DNA of 64,000 bases from Saccharopolyspora oryzae (GTDB lineage Bacteria > Actinomycetota > Actinomycetes > Mycobacteriales > Pseudonocardiaceae): the NCBI RefSeq assembly GCF_027853915.1, contig NZ_JAQGLA010000008.1, positions 62,001 through 126,000 of the forward strand, in the 5' to 3' direction. This document shows, piece after piece, positions 17,032 to 26,541 of the stretch (position 1 is its first letter; every line of letters starts with the position of its first letter). The notes beneath the pieces were generated by a model. It was not told the DNA's origin and did no database searches. It saw only the letters and a program-made list of their open reading frames with translations. Position numbers and translations under genes: made by a program.

Positions 17032-17799
17032 CTAGAACGCCCACTGGTACTCCTGCTCGTACATGTACTGCTGCTGGTAGGTCGACTGCGCGGCACCGTC
17101 GGCGAGCAGGCCGAGCACACCCAGGACGATGAAGGCGATCAGCAGCACCCTGCCGCCCTTGGACATCACCAGCGGGCGCGTGCCGGGCGACTGGCGCGGC
17201 GGGTTCTCCTCGGCCTTCGCCTCGCCGAAGAGCTTGCGCGGGTAGGCGCCGGTGAGCAGGTAGAAGTAGGCGTTCGTGCGGAATGCCCAGCGCAGCACCG
17301 CCGCGGTGGCGTCGAACACCGGGCGCGGGGTGCGGCCCATGACCAGCACGATCAGCCAGATGAAGAACGCCAGCACGGCCCAGCCGTGGCCGACGACGGC
17401 GCTGACCACCGCCGCCGGGATCACCAGGACGAGCCGGAAGAACACCGCCAGCCGGTTCAGCTCCCCCGGCCGGACCTCGATCCGGACCGGGTAGTCCGCC
17501 TGCTCCACCAGGAACGGCGGGTACCGGTCGACGAGCAGCAGCTGGGACGCCGCCACGCGCGCTTGGTAGCCGACGAAGAGGGTCAGGAACCCGGAGATCC
17601 AGTCCGGCAGGCGCCCCAGGAACAGCGCGGCGAACCAGCCGATGATCGCCACCACCCCGGCCGCGATCGAGACGAACCACAGCACGATGAAGTGCGGGAT
17701 CAGTAGCAGGATTCGCAGCAGGACGGTCCAGCGCCGCTGCCGCTCGGGCGGCGTGACGTCCAGCTCCGGGCGGAACAGGTCCGGTGGCTGCGCGGTCAT
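17032..17799 (-). CDS. DUF4389 membrane protein
   Basis: 255 residues. Four or five hydrophobic segments: RILLLIPHFIVLWFVSIAAGVVAIIGWF, then FLTLFVGYQ, LVLVIPAAVVSAVVGHGWAVLAFF and a C-terminal helix (VLLIAFIVLGVLGLLADG). The paired pattern PHFIVLWF and VDRYPPFLVEQADYPVRIEV is typical of the DUF4389 repeat. The end is Tyr/Gln-rich (STYQQQYMYEQEYQWAF). The function of the family is unknown. Confidence 0.8.
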   Translation of the reverse strand: MTAQPPDLFRPELDVTPPERQRRWTVLLRILLLIPHFIVLWFVSIAAGVVAIIGWFAALFLGRLPDWISGFLTLFVGYQARVAASQLLLVDRYPPFLVEQADYPVRIEVRPGELNRLAVFFRLVLVIPAAVVSAVVGHGWAVLAFFIWLIVLVMGRTPRPVFDATAAVLRWAFRTNAYFYLLTGAYPRKLFGEAKAEENPPRQSPGTRPLVMSKGGRVLLIAFIVLGVLGLLADGAAQSTYQQQYMYEQEYQWAF

Positions 17800-17887
17800 C
17801 GTCGCCTCCTGTCCTAAGTGGATCGGGCTGGAGGTTACCCACCAACGCGGTAATCGGCAGATCGTCCGCAGCGCGGCGGCGAGGCGA

Positions 17888-17899
17888 TACGGTGGCGCC
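17888..17899 (+). promoter_or_regulatory. -10 box of a leaderless promoter
   Basis: TACGGT ends 6 nt before the GTG start of the next gene, with no Shine-Dalgarno, the usual layout of leaderless actinobacterial transcripts. No clear -35 was found. Confidence 0.4.
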
Positions 17900-18199
17900 G
17901 TGGAGCGCGGCGAACCGGACGACCAGACCGCTCATCTCAGCGACGACCTCGACGGGCTCGACCCGGAGGATCCCGAGGTCCAGGCCTTCGCAGCGCACCG
18001 CGACCGGATGCGCCGGCCGAACGCCGACGCCACCGTCGAGGGCATGCTGCGCGGCGTGGACGACTTCGCCCAGAGCGTCAACCGCACCGGCGGCCACCGC
18101 CGCCTCGTGGCCGTCGCCGTGGTCGCGCTGATCCTCCTCGGCGTCCTCTACGCGGTCTGGAACGCCCTGGCCTTCGTCATCGGCACCTTCACCGGCTGA
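17900..18199 (+). CDS. Small tail-anchored membrane protein
   Basis: 99 residues from GTG 17900. An acidic cytoplasmic part (DDLDGLDPEDPEVQAFAAHRD) contains a short helical stretch, followed by basic GGHRRL and one C-terminal membrane helix (VAVAVVALILLGVLYAVWNALAFVIG). Unrecognised. It is divergent from the DUF4389 gene. Confidence 0.65.
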   Translation: MERGEPDDQTAHLSDDLDGLDPEDPEVQAFAAHRDRMRRPNADATVEGMLRGVDDFAQSVNRTGGHRRLVAVAVVALILLGVLYAVWNALAFVIGTFTG

Positions 18200-18275
18200 A
18201 CCGCCGGCGGTGGTGTTCGACTCGATCTGATCCCGCGGCTGTGCAGTTGATCTTGAGTCGGATTAGCGTGGACGC

Positions 18276-18695
18276 ATGGATGCAGGGACGCCGAAGGTGA
18301 CCAAGACCGACGCCGAGTGGCGGGAGCAGCTCAGCCCGAACGAGTACGCCGTGCTGCGCCAGGCCGCCACCGAACCGGCCTGGCAGGGCGAGTACGTCGA
18401 CACCAAGACCACCGGCATCTACGAGTGCCGCGGCTGCGGAGCGGAGCTGTTCCGCAGCCAGACCAAGTTCGAGTCGCACTGCGGCTGGCCGTCGTTCTAC
18501 GACCCGGCCGACAGCGACGCGGTGATCCTGCGCGAGGACCGCTCCCTCGGCATGGTCCGCGTCGAGGTGCTGTGCGCCTCCTGCCACGGCCACCTGGGCC
18601 ACGTGTTCGAGGGCGAGGGCTACGCCACCCCCACCGACCAGCGCTACTGCATCAACTCCATCGCCGTCCGCCTGGTGCCAGAAGCGGAGGCGTGA
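18276..18695 (+). CDS. msrB: Peptide-methionine (R)-S-oxide reductase
   Basis: 139 residues, the standard MsrB fold. Two zinc-binding pairs are present (Cys51/Cys54 in ECRGC, Cys100/Cys103 in CASC). Other motifs are FESHCGWPSFYDP, HLGHVFEGEG, and the catalytic Cys125 in RYCINS. It repairs oxidised methionine in proteins, using thioredoxin. The start is probably leaderless: TAGCGT lies 6 nt before the ATG. Its place next to the hem genes matches Rv2674-Rv2678 in mycobacteria. Confidence 0.95.
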   Translation: MDAGTPKVTKTDAEWREQLSPNEYAVLRQAATEPAWQGEYVDTKTTGIYECRGCGAELFRSQTKFESHCGWPSFYDPADSDAVILREDRSLGMVRVEVLCASCHGHLGHVFEGEGYATPTDQRYCINSIAVRLVPEAEA

Positions 18696-18851
18696 GCGGA
18701 AAGCGGACTCCGACGACCGCGCGCCCGGATCGGCCTACCCGGCCCCGATCCGCCGCGGCGATGATCGAATGCACGAGCAGATGCCGAATCGCAACGTGAG
18801 ATTGTCCTCAGCCGGGTCAGCGGATCAGTCCGCTGTGTCAGCGTTTGGCGC

Positions 18852-19760
18852 ATGAGTTGGGAGCACGTGGTCACCTGGGTCGCTGCCGGGCTGGCGATCG
18901 TGGCCGTCGGGGTCGCCGGGTGGCAGCTGGTGCTGGCCCGCCGCGAGGCCCGCGAGGCCGGGAAGCAGGCGGAAGCGATGCGCCGCCTGGTGACCGCCGC
19001 CGAGGGCCAAGCGGAGAAGGCCACGAAGGCGGCCCAGAACGCTCGCGCGCAGTCGGAGCGGGCCTGGGAGCAGGTCAAGCTGGCGCAGAGCCAGCTGGAG
19101 GAAGCTCGGGAGGAGCGCAGGACCAGCACGCAGACCGAGCAGTGGGAGTGGGCGTACGCGATCACCACCAGCGCCCGCGAGCTCGTGGACAGCAGCCAGG
19201 AGCTGATCCGCACCGCGATGGACGGCCAGGTCGCGCCGCACTACCGGGTGGCCGCCGACCGGCACTACCGCCAGACCGCTCAGCGCTGGCAGGAGACCAT
19301 GGTCAAGGCGGTCGCGCGCACGTCGCCGCCGCTGGAGACGCAGCAGCAGATCGTCCGGTTCGTCGACGTGCACCAGCGCCTGCACGGCCACCTCGGCGTG
19401 CTGCTCCGAGCCGTCGAGACCGACACCCTGTCGCAGGGCGACGCGCTCAGCAGGCAGGTCCTGGGGCTGCGCCAGGAGTTCAACAGCGTGCACCGGCACC
19501 TGCAGCGCACCATCAGCGCGAACCTGTCCAAGCCGGACACCGCGCAGGCGAACCTGCCCGGCGGGGACACGCCGACCCAGGCGAACCTGCCCAAGCCGGG
19601 CGCACCGACCCAGGCGAACCCGCCGGTACCGAGCGCGCCGACCCAGCAGATCGCCCAGCGGAACGACCGCGCGGGGTCGGTGCCGCCAGGTGCTCCAGGC
19701 GACCCCGACCCCGCGCGGGACATCGGAACTCGGCTCACGCCGACTCAGAACCGTCTTTGA
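18852..19760 (+). CDS. Membrane-anchored coiled-coil protein with Pro-rich repeat tail
   Basis: 302 residues, unrecognised. One N-terminal membrane helix (VVTWVAAGLAIVAVGVAGWQLVLA) is followed by a long charged coiled coil (about residues 32-95, Ala/Glu/Gln-rich), then a helical region (WEWAYAITTSARELVDSS to VHRHLQRTI). The tail repeats the unit PTQANLPKPGA about three times with divergence. No catalytic motif is seen. It converges on hemQ, 31 bp away. Confidence 0.65.
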   Translation: MSWEHVVTWVAAGLAIVAVGVAGWQLVLARREAREAGKQAEAMRRLVTAAEGQAEKATKAAQNARAQSERAWEQVKLAQSQLEEAREERRTSTQTEQWEWAYAITTSARELVDSSQELIRTAMDGQVAPHYRVAADRHYRQTAQRWQETMVKAVARTSPPLETQQQIVRFVDVHQRLHGHLGVLLRAVETDTLSQGDALSRQVLGLRQEFNSVHRHLQRTISANLSKPDTAQANLPGGDTPTQANLPKPGAPTQANPPVPSAPTQQIAQRNDRAGSVPPGAPGDPDPARDIGTRLTPTQNRL

Positions 19761-19791
19761 CGCGCCGCCAGGCGCTTCAGCCGGAAGAACT

Positions 19792-20487
19792 TCAGGGGAG
19801 GCGGGTCACCAGGTCGGTGACGTCGACTCGGTGGCCCGTGTAGAACGGGATCTCCTCGCGGACGTGGAGGCGGGCCTCCGTGCCGCGCAGGTGGCGCATC
19901 AGGTCCACGATGCGGTGCAGCTCGTCGGCTTCGAAGGCGAGGATCCACTCGTAGTCGCCGAGTGCGAAGGAGGCCACCGTGTTCGCCCGGACGTCCGGGT
20001 AGTCGCGGGCTTCCTTGCCGTGGTCGGCCAGCATCTTGCGGCGCTCGTCGTCGGGCAGCAGGTACCACTCGTAGGAGCGCACGAAGGGGTACACGCAGAT
20101 GTACTTGCGCGGTTCCTCGCCGGCCAGGAACGCCGGGATGTGGCTCTTGTTGAACTCGGCCGGGCGGTGCAGCGCGACGTTGCTCCAGACCGGCTCGGAG
20201 GACTGGCCGAGCGGGGTCTCGCGGCGGAACCCGGTGTAGGCGGCCTGGACCTGCTCGATCTCCTCGGAGTGCCACCAGATCATGAAGTCCGCGTCGGCCC
20301 GCAGCCCGGAGACGTCGTAGACGCCGCGGACCACGACGCCGGACTCGGCCAGCGAGTCCAGGTACTCCTGGGTCATCTGAGCGGCCTTGGCCCGGTCCTC
20401 GGGCAGGGTGCCCTGCTCGATCCGGAACACCGACCACATGGTGTAGCGAATGGTGTCGTTGAGCTCGTTGTAGTTCAGCCGCGCCAT
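19792..20487 (-). CDS. hemQ: Coproheme decarboxylase (HemQ/ChdC)
   Basis: 231 residues of the chlorite-dismutase-like family. The last step of the coproporphyrin-dependent haem pathway: it decarboxylates coproheme to haem b with hydrogen peroxide. Visible are [34 protein letters not shown], the HG of MLADHG (probably the proximal haem ligand), and [15 protein letters not shown]. It is the third gene of hemE-hemY-hemQ, 4 bp after hemY. Confidence 0.93.
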   Translation of the reverse strand: MARLNYNELNDTIRYTMWSVFRIEQGTLPEDRAKAAQMTQEYLDSLAESGVVVRGVYDVSGLRADADFMIWWHSEEIEQVQAAYTGFRRETPLGQSSEPVWSNVALHRPAEFNKSHIPAFLAGEEPRKYICVYPFVRSYEWYLLPDDERRKMLADHGKEARDYPDVRANTVASFALGDYEWILAFEADELHRIVDLMRHLRGTEARLHVREEIPFYTGHRVDVTDLVTRLP

Positions 20488-20491
20488 GTCC

Positions 20492-21928
20492 TCATCGTCC
20501 CACTTCTCGGAGGGTCCCAGGCAGCAGGGCCCGCGTGATGTCCATCGCCGCGGACTCCCCCGTCGCGATGCACGCCGGGACCCCGACGCCGTGCAGCGCC
20601 GCCCCGGCCAGGGCCAGGCCCGGCACGTCGGACAGCGCCCGTTCCACGTCGGCGATCAGGTCCAGGTGGCCCACGCCGTACTGCGGCACTCCACCGCCCC
20701 AGCGCACCACGGTCGACTCCACCGGCTGCGCCGCGATCCCGGTCAGCTCGGCGAAGTCGGTGCGCACCCGGCGCAGCACCTCGGCGTCGTCGAGCTGCAG
20801 GTCCGCGGTCTCGCCGAACCGGCCGACCGAACCCCGCACCAGCAGTTCGCCGTTCGCACCGCGCAGGTGCGGCCACTTGTTGCTGGAGAAGGTGAAGGCC
20901 TTGGCGGTGAACGGGGTTCCGTCGTCGTGGCGCTCGCCGCGCGCGATCAGCACGCCCGAGGCGTCCGGCAGTTCCACGTCCGCGGGCAATGCGAGACCCA
21001 CGACGATCATGGAGGCCAGCTCCACCTCGCCGAGCTTGGCCGCCGCGCTGGGCACGACGTCCTGGAGCAGACGGCGCGCCGCAGGAGCGGGGACCGCCAG
21101 CACGACGCCGTCGACGTCCAGGAACTCCGGGCTCGGCGCCGCGCCGATCTCCAGCCGCCAACCGGATTCGGTCCTGGTCAGGCCGCGCACCGGCAGCCCG
21201 AGCCGGAGCTGCGCATCGGCGGCGATCAGCAGCTGGTCGATCAACCGCCGGTAGCCGTTCTGGAAAGCGCCGAACACCGGCGGCTTCGGCGCGTCGGGCT
21301 TCGGCTTCGGCAGCGCGGACGAGGCCGCGGCGATGATCGACTCCGCTCCCCCGTCCAGCGCCGCCGCCAGGGCCGGGATCGTGGCCCGCAGCCCGAGGCG
21401 GTTCGCGTCCCCCGCGTAGACACCGCCGAGCAGCGGCTCCACCAGCCGGTCCACGACCTCGTCGCCGACCCGGCCGCGCAGCAGCTCGCCGACCGACGCA
21501 TCCGCACCTTCGAGCCGCAGCGGCGGCAGGTCCTTCTCCGCGCGGACCAACGACAAACCGGCGTCGGACAGCACGTCCCGCACCGACTCGGGCGCGGCGG
21601 GAACGCCCATCACGGTCCCGGTCGGCAGGCGCCGCGTCCGGCTGCCGGCGCGCACGGACGCCGAAAACCCGCCCGGGTGCACGACGTCGTCGGCCACGCC
21701 CAGCTCGTCCGCGAGGCGCAGGACCTCGGGCCGCCGCGCCAGGAACGCCTCCGCCCCGACGTCGTAGGACCGCCCGGCGAGTTCGACCGTGCGCAGCTTG
21801 CCGCCGACGCGGGAAGCCTGCTCCACCAGGACGATCTCGGCCTGCGGGCCGAGTTCCCGGCGCAACCGGTGGGCGGCGGCCAATCCCGCGATTCCGCCGC
21901 CGACGACCGCGACCCGAGGAGCCATCAC
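20492..21928 (-). CDS. hemY: Coproporphyrinogen III oxidase (HemY/CgoX type)
   Basis: 478 residues from GTG 21928; the ATG 21925 directly after it is an alternative. An FAD-binding motif [17 protein letters not shown] starts the protein, followed by [13 protein letters not shown]. The C-terminus has [23 protein letters not shown] split over the second FAD-binding strand. With HemQ next door the natural substrate is probably coproporphyrinogen III rather than protoporphyrinogen. It overlaps the end of hemE. Confidence 0.93.
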   Translation of the reverse strand: MMAPRVAVVGGGIAGLAAAHRLRRELGPQAEIVLVEQASRVGGKLRTVELAGRSYDVGAEAFLARRPEVLRLADELGVADDVVHPGGFSASVRAGSRTRRLPTGTVMGVPAAPESVRDVLSDAGLSLVRAEKDLPPLRLEGADASVGELLRGRVGDEVVDRLVEPLLGGVYAGDANRLGLRATIPALAAALDGGAESIIAAASSALPKPKPDAPKPPVFGAFQNGYRRLIDQLLIAADAQLRLGLPVRGLTRTESGWRLEIGAAPSPEFLDVDGVVLAVPAPAARRLLQDVVPSAAAKLGEVELASMIVVGLALPADVELPDASGVLIARGERHDDGTPFTAKAFTFSSNKWPHLRGANGELLVRGSVGRFGETADLQLDDAEVLRRVRTDFAELTGIAAQPVESTVVRWGGGVPQYGVGHLDLIADVERALSDVPGLALAGAALHGVGVPACIATGESAAMDITRALLPGTLREVGR

Positions 21929-23010
21929 TGCTGCTTGCTCGCGGTGTGGACGAGCTCGACGACCCGTGTCAGCACCTCCGGATCGGTGGCCGGCAGCACC
22001 CCGTGGCCGAGGTTGAAGATGTGCCCGCCGGCCGCTTCGCCCTCGGCGAGGATCCGGCGCACCTCGCGCTCCACCGCGTCCCAGCCGGCGAACAGCACCG
22101 CCGGGTCGAGGTTGCCCTGCACCACCGGCGCGTCCGCGTCGGGCACGGCCGCGCGCAGCCGCGCCGCGGCGTCGTCCAGCGGCACCCGCCAGTCCACGCC
22201 GACCACGTCGGGTCCGGCGGTGCGCATCGCGCCGAGCAGCTCACCGGTGCCCACCCCGAAGTGGATCTTCGGCACGTCGGCGACCTCGGCGACCCCGGCG
22301 AAGATCCGCTCGCTGTGCGGCAGCACGAACTCGCGGTAGTCGCGCAGCGAGAGCGCCCCGGCCCACGAGTCGAACAGCTGGATCGCGGCGACCCCGGCCG
22401 CCAGCTGCACCTCCAGGAACTGCAGCGTCGCCGCCGACAGCTTCTCCATCAGCGCGTGCCAGGTCTGCGGATCGGAGTGCATCAGCGCCTTGGTGCGCTC
22501 GTGGTTGCGGCTCGGACCGCCCTCGACCAGGTAGGAGGCCAGCGTGAACGGCGCCCCGGCGAACCCGATCAGCGGCGTCTGCCCCAGCTCGCCGACCAGC
22601 AGGCGGACCGCCTCGGCGACCGGCGCGACCTGCTCCGGCGCGAGCTGCGGCAGCGCGGCGACGTCGTCGGCGCTGCGGATCGGCTCGGCCACCACCGGCC
22701 CGGTGCCCGCGACGATGTCCAGCCCGATGCCCGCGGCGTACAGCGGCAGCACGATGTCGCTGAACAGGATCGCGGCGTCCACCCCGTGCCGCCGCACCGG
22801 CTGCAGGGTGATCTCGCTGACCAGCTCCGGGGTCAGGCACGCCTGCAGCATAGGCACGCCCTCCCGGACCCGCCGGTACTCGGGAAGCGAACGACCCGCC
22901 TGGCGCATGAACCAGACCGGGGTGTGCCGGGGGGTGCCACCGCGGGCGGCGACGAGGAAGGGGGCGTCGGAGAGGTCTCGGCGGGCCGAGACCGGCGCGG
23001 GATTCGTCAT
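21925..23010 (-). CDS. hemE: Uroporphyrinogen decarboxylase
   Basis: 361 residues. Converts uroporphyrinogen III to coproporphyrinogen III. The signature [16 protein letters not shown] is complete, and the second signature [17 protein letters not shown] is present, as are [10 protein letters not shown] and the NLGHGVLP near the end. First gene of the haem operon hemE-hemY-hemQ. Confidence 0.96.
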   Translation of the reverse strand: MTNPAPVSARRDLSDAPFLVAARGGTPRHTPVWFMRQAGRSLPEYRRVREGVPMLQACLTPELVSEITLQPVRRHGVDAAILFSDIVLPLYAAGIGLDIVAGTGPVVAEPIRSADDVAALPQLAPEQVAPVAEAVRLLVGELGQTPLIGFAGAPFTLASYLVEGGPSRNHERTKALMHSDPQTWHALMEKLSAATLQFLEVQLAAGVAAIQLFDSWAGALSLRDYREFVLPHSERIFAGVAEVADVPKIHFGVGTGELLGAMRTAGPDVVGVDWRVPLDDAAARLRAAVPDADAPVVQGNLDPAVLFAGWDAVEREVRRILAEGEAAGGHIFNLGHGVLPATDPEVLTRVVELVHTASKQQ

Positions 23011-23256
23011 CGGGGGTCAGCGTCCGTACGTCGATCGATCCCCGGAGTACCGCACGGGCGTGCCACGGCGGCGGACCGGGCTGGCAGGCCAATCTTCGCA
23101 CGAGGCCCCGTGCGAACTCGCCCCGCGTAGCGGCGCCGGGAGCGGAACCTCAACGCCCGCTGGAACTCCGGGATCGACGGCTCCGAGGAGCGGGGTGCTG
23201 ATGGCCACAGCCGGGCTTGATCGGCGCGCCTCCGTGATCACCCGGATCCGGCCGCT

Positions 23257-23269
23257 TAGAGTCTGCGCC
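23257..23269 (+). promoter_or_regulatory. -10 box of a leaderless promoter for the DUF3000 gene
   Basis: TAGAGT (23257-23262) is 7 nt before the GTG. A weak -35 (GTGATC, 23234-23239) lies 17 bp upstream. There is no Shine-Dalgarno. Confidence 0.5.
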
Positions 23270-23848
23270 GTGACGGAGATGGCGGCGGCGCCCGAGGTTT
23301 TTCGGCAGGCAGTTGCCACGTTGACGTCGGCTCGCCCGCGTGCGGAGATCGAGCTGTCCGAAGTCGGTCCGCCCAAGCGGCTCGCGCCGTGGGCGCACGC
23401 GCTGGCCGCCGAGGCAAACGGCCCGGCCGGCGAGCTGGCCACCGCTCGACTGGTCCTGCTGCACGACCCGGAGGGCCAGGAGGCGTGGGACGGTGTGCTG
23501 CGGCTCGTGGTGTTCCTGCGGGCCGAGCTCGACCCGGAGCTGGCCACCGACCCGCTGCTGCCGGCCGTCGGCTGGTCGTGGCTCACCGATGCGCTCGAAG
23601 GTTCCGGCGCGTCGTGGACGGCCCTGGGCGGCACGGTCACGCTGACGTCCTCGGCCCGCTTCGGCGACATCGCCGGACCGTCCCGCAGTCACGATCTGGA
23701 GCTGCGCGGGTCGTGGACGGCCACCGACGCCGAACTGGGACCGCACGCGGCGGCGTTCCACGAACTGATCGCGAGCGCAGCCGGGCTACCGCCGGAAGGC
23801 GTCTCGATGCTCGGCCGTCCGTCCAACGGCGTTGCGCCGCGCGACTGA
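23270..23848 (+). CDS. DUF3000 domain protein
   Basis: 192 residues from the leaderless GTG; an ATG three codons later is also in frame. The family is actinobacteria-specific and of unknown function. Conserved features are ARPRAEIELSEVGPPKRLAPWAHAL, the acidic middle with LRLVVFLRAELDPELATDPLLPAVGWSWL split over two segments, and the closing ELRGSWTA. No membrane segment. Its position before RNase D corresponds to Rv2680-Rv2681. Confidence 0.85.
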   Translation: MTEMAAAPEVFRQAVATLTSARPRAEIELSEVGPPKRLAPWAHALAAEANGPAGELATARLVLLHDPEGQEAWDGVLRLVVFLRAELDPELATDPLLPAVGWSWLTDALEGSGASWTALGGTVTLTSSARFGDIAGPSRSHDLELRGSWTATDAELGPHAAAFHELIASAAGLPPEGVSMLGRPSNGVAPRD

Positions 23849-24253
23849 TCCGCCTTCGTCCGATCACCGGCTGTGTCCGCCGACTCCAGCGCGTAAGGTG
23901 CTGCGAACAGGCCGAGCGCGCGACACGCCGAAGCCCGTTTCCATTCGCGAAGTTCCCTCACCGGCCGCGAAACGGTTGATCACGCAAATTTTTCACGATA
24001 CGCATTCGTGTTATGTCGGTTAGCCACGCTCCGACGTTACGGCGATTGCAGATAGTCACCCAAAAGCGTGACTTGATCATGCTCAAGTGACAACTCGATC
24101 GGGATAGATACCCGATTGATCGTCCCGCTGACCCGCTTGGGCGGTTACGCTGCCACCCGACGACACCACTTTCGGTCGATCAGTGGCGCGGCTGATTGGT
24201 CGAGAGTCCCGGTGCCGGTCGGGGGGCACGACCGACTCCAGGGAGGTAGTGAC
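23849..24253. other. 405-bp intergenic region before the orphan response regulator
   Basis: No credible gene. The central part is clearly less G+C-rich than its surroundings (for example AAATTTTTCACGATACG near 23986). ACTTGA-N6-TCAAGT (24071-24088) is an inverted repeat that could be an operator. A sharp promoter could not be assigned. A long regulated leader for the downstream regulator is likely. Confidence 0.4.
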
Positions 24254-24970
24254 GTGGCTGCCGTCGGCTTAGGTCAGGCCGCTCGAACCACGCCTGCCGG
24301 CACTTTGCCGGCCAACATGGTCCCGCACCCGCGGGAAGAGCTGTTCACGGTGCTCGTGGTGGATGACCATCCGCTGCTCCGGGAGGCCATCGCCGCCCGG
24401 CTGCTGCAGATGGGCGCCGGCACGGTGCACGAGGCCGCATCGATGGCCGAGGCCAGGGCTCGCGCTCTGGCGACCGGTCCGTGCGACCTCGCAATCCTCG
24501 ATCTCGGGCTCCCGGACGGGACCGGCATCGAGCTGGTCACCGAACTCCGGAGCCAGGGATGGCCCCGGATCGTGGTGCTCGCATCGTCCGACGACCCGTA
24601 CGCGGTGCGGGCCGCCTTCCAAGCAGGTGCGCAGGCGTACCTGCTGAAGTCGGCCTCGCCGATGGTGGTCACCGACGGTGTGCGCCGAGTGCTCGACGGC
24701 GGGGTGTACGCCGACCCGAGCGTGGCGCCGGTGCTCGCCGCCGGTACCCGCGTACCCGGGACGGACAACACCCCTCGCGAGCTGTCCGGACGGGAGGTCG
24801 AAGTTCTCCAGTTGGTGGCCGACGGTCGTTCCAACAAGGAGATCGGTGAGGCCCTGAACCTCTCCGCGCTCACGGTGAAGAGCCACCTGTCGCGGATAGG
24901 GCGCAAGCTGGGCACCGGCGACCGGGCGCAGATGGTCGCGCTGGCCATGCGGGCCGGCGTGATCCGCTGA
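24254..24970 (+). CDS. Orphan NarL/LuxR-family response regulator
   Basis: 238 residues from GTG 24254, behind GGGAGG. The receiver domain starts about residue 30 (FTVLVVDDHP); the phospho-acceptor is Asp83 in LAILDLGLPDG, and the conserved Lys is in YLLKSAS. The C-terminal LuxR helix-turn-helix is REVEVLQLVADGRSNKEIG with LNLSALTVKSHLSRIGRKL. No histidine kinase lies beside it. The 30-residue N-terminal extension before the receiver is unusual; an internal start at MVPHPREE is possible but lacks a ribosome site. Confidence 0.9.
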   Translation: MAAVGLGQAARTTPAGTLPANMVPHPREELFTVLVVDDHPLLREAIAARLLQMGAGTVHEAASMAEARARALATGPCDLAILDLGLPDGTGIELVTELRSQGWPRIVVLASSDDPYAVRAAFQAGAQAYLLKSASPMVVTDGVRRVLDGGVYADPSVAPVLAAGTRVPGTDNTPRELSGREVEVLQLVADGRSNKEIGEALNLSALTVKSHLSRIGRKLGTGDRAQMVALAMRAGVIR

Positions 24971-25067
24971 TCCGGACGCCGACGCACCTGCACCGGAGCG
25001 GTCGGCCCGACGAGCTCGGTCGGAGTGGCCACACGGACCGGACCAAAGCACGTAAGGTCTGGTAGCC

Positions 25068-26318
25068 GTGGAAGCTGCAAGCCCCGAGACCGTCGGGTCC
25101 GACCGCCCGGAACCGGTGTTGTTGACCGAACCCGCCGACGGCGTACCGCCGGTGGTGGACACGCAGGCGGCGTTGCGCGCCGCCGCGACAGCGCTCGCCG
25201 CGGGCACCGGACCGGTGGCCGTGGACACCGAGCGCGCTTCGGGATACCGCTACTCGCAACGCGCCTACCTGGTGCAACTGCGCCGCCAAGGTGCCGGGAC
25301 CGTGCTGGTGGACCCGATCGCGCTGCGAGGCGAGCTCGATCCGCTGGTGCCGGCGCTGGCCGACACCGAGTGGGTGCTGCACGCCGCCTCGCAGGACCTG
25401 CCCTGCTTGGCCGAGCTGGACCTGCGCCCGGCGCAGCTGTTCGACACCGAACTGGCCGGGCGGCTGGCCGGCTTCGAGCGCGTCTCGCTGGGCGCTCTCG
25501 TGGAGCGCATGCTCGGCTACCAGCTGGAGAAGGGGCACAGCGCGGCCGACTGGTCGCGGCGCCCGCTCCCCCAGGACTGGCTGGTCTACGCCGCGCTCGA
25601 CGTCGAGCTGCTGGTCGACCTGCGCGATGCGATGCACGACGAGCTGGTGGACCAGGGCAAGCTCGAGTGGGCGTTCGAGGAGTTCGAGGCCGTTCGCACC
25701 GCCGAGCCCGCTCCCCCGCGCGCCGAACCGTGGCGCCGCACGTCGGGCATCCACCGGGTGCGCAACCCGCGGCAGCTGGCCGCCGTTCGCGCGCTGTGGC
25801 AGACCCGCGACAAGTTCGCCCGCGACCGCGATCTCGCTCCGGGCCGGGTGCTGCCCGATTCCTCGATCGTGCAGGCCGCGCAGGCCAATCCGAAGTCCGA
25901 GGCCGATCTGGTCGCGCTGCCGGTGTTCGGCGGTCGGCAGCAGCGGCGCCGGGCCTCGATGTGGTTGCAGGCGCTCCGGTCGGCCCGGCGGCTCGAGAAC
26001 GACGAGCTGCCCGCCCCCGCCTCCCACAACGACGGCCCGCCCCCGACGAACCGGTGGGCCGACCGCGATCCGGACGCAGCCGCGCGGCTGACCGCGGCCC
26101 GTTCGGCGCTGGCGAAGATCGCCGAGGAGAACCGGCTGCCGGTGGAGAACCTGCTGCTCCCGGACCTCGTGCGGCGCACCTGCTGGACGCCGCCGGAGGA
26201 CCGGAGCCTGCCCGCGGTGAAGGCGCTGCTGCGCGAGAAGGGCGCCCGCGGGTGGCAGCTCGAGCTGACCGCTGAAGCGATCAGCGAAGCGCTGCACGCC
26301 ACCGCGCCCTCGGAGTGA
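25068..26318 (+). CDS. rnd: Ribonuclease D
   Basis: 416 residues. DEDD 3'-5' exonuclease domain (about 45-210): motif I VAVDTERASG, motif II LHAASQDLPCL, motif III WLVYAALDVELL with the Tyr and Asp of the DEDDy class. An HRDC domain follows (about 240-310: WQTRDKFARDRDLAPGRVLPDSSI). It processes tRNA 3' ends and other stable RNAs. GTG start; TAAGGT lies 9 nt upstream, so the message may be leaderless. Confidence 0.93.
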   Translation: MEAASPETVGSDRPEPVLLTEPADGVPPVVDTQAALRAAATALAAGTGPVAVDTERASGYRYSQRAYLVQLRRQGAGTVLVDPIALRGELDPLVPALADTEWVLHAASQDLPCLAELDLRPAQLFDTELAGRLAGFERVSLGALVERMLGYQLEKGHSAADWSRRPLPQDWLVYAALDVELLVDLRDAMHDELVDQGKLEWAFEEFEAVRTAEPAPPRAEPWRRTSGIHRVRNPRQLAAVRALWQTRDKFARDRDLAPGRVLPDSSIVQAAQANPKSEADLVALPVFGGRQQRRRASMWLQALRSARRLENDELPAPASHNDGPPPTNRWADRDPDAAARLTAARSALAKIAEENRLPVENLLLPDLVRRTCWTPPEDRSLPAVKALLREKGARGWQLELTAEAISEALHATAPSE

Positions 26319-26442
26319 CCTCTGCTCGCTGATGGCACCGCGGCTCACCGGCCGTGGTGCCGTCGGCGTCCGGGGAGTGGATGATCAGCGCTGGCCGTCC
26401 CGCGATCAACATGTGAGACACCCGACAGGGGTGGCCGTGTGG

Positions 26443-26456
26443 TTACCGGCGGGTAA
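26443..26456. promoter_or_regulatory. Operator-like palindrome 1 of the fadAB promoter
   Basis: TTACCGGCGGGTAA is an inverted repeat with one mismatch, overlapping the likely -35 region (-10 TAGAGT at 26464-26469). Shape and size fit a TetR-family dimer site. The regulator is not encoded in this window. Confidence 0.55.
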
Positions 26457-26463
26457 TAAGCGC

Positions 26464-26469
26464 TAGAGT
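26464..26469 (+). promoter_or_regulatory. -10 box of the fadAB promoter
   Basis: TAGAGT lies 16-17 bp after GTTACC, and transcription would start near 26476, inside the second palindrome. The gene start is about 65 nt further, with its own ribosome site (GTGAGGAG). Confidence 0.45.
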
Positions 26470-26473
26470 GCGG

Positions 26474-26487
26474 TTACCGGCCGGTAA
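26474..26487. promoter_or_regulatory. Operator-like palindrome 2 of the fadAB promoter
   Basis: TTACCGGCCGGTAA is a perfect 14-bp palindrome covering the predicted transcription start. Its centre is 31 bp (three helical turns) from palindrome 1, so two dimers would bind the same DNA face. Repression relieved by acyl-CoA is the obvious model, but it is inferred. Confidence 0.6.
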
Positions 26488-26541
26488 GTCTCCGCGCGGA
26501 CCCGGCCGGTCACCATCCACCAAGCCAGTGAGGAGCACGCC

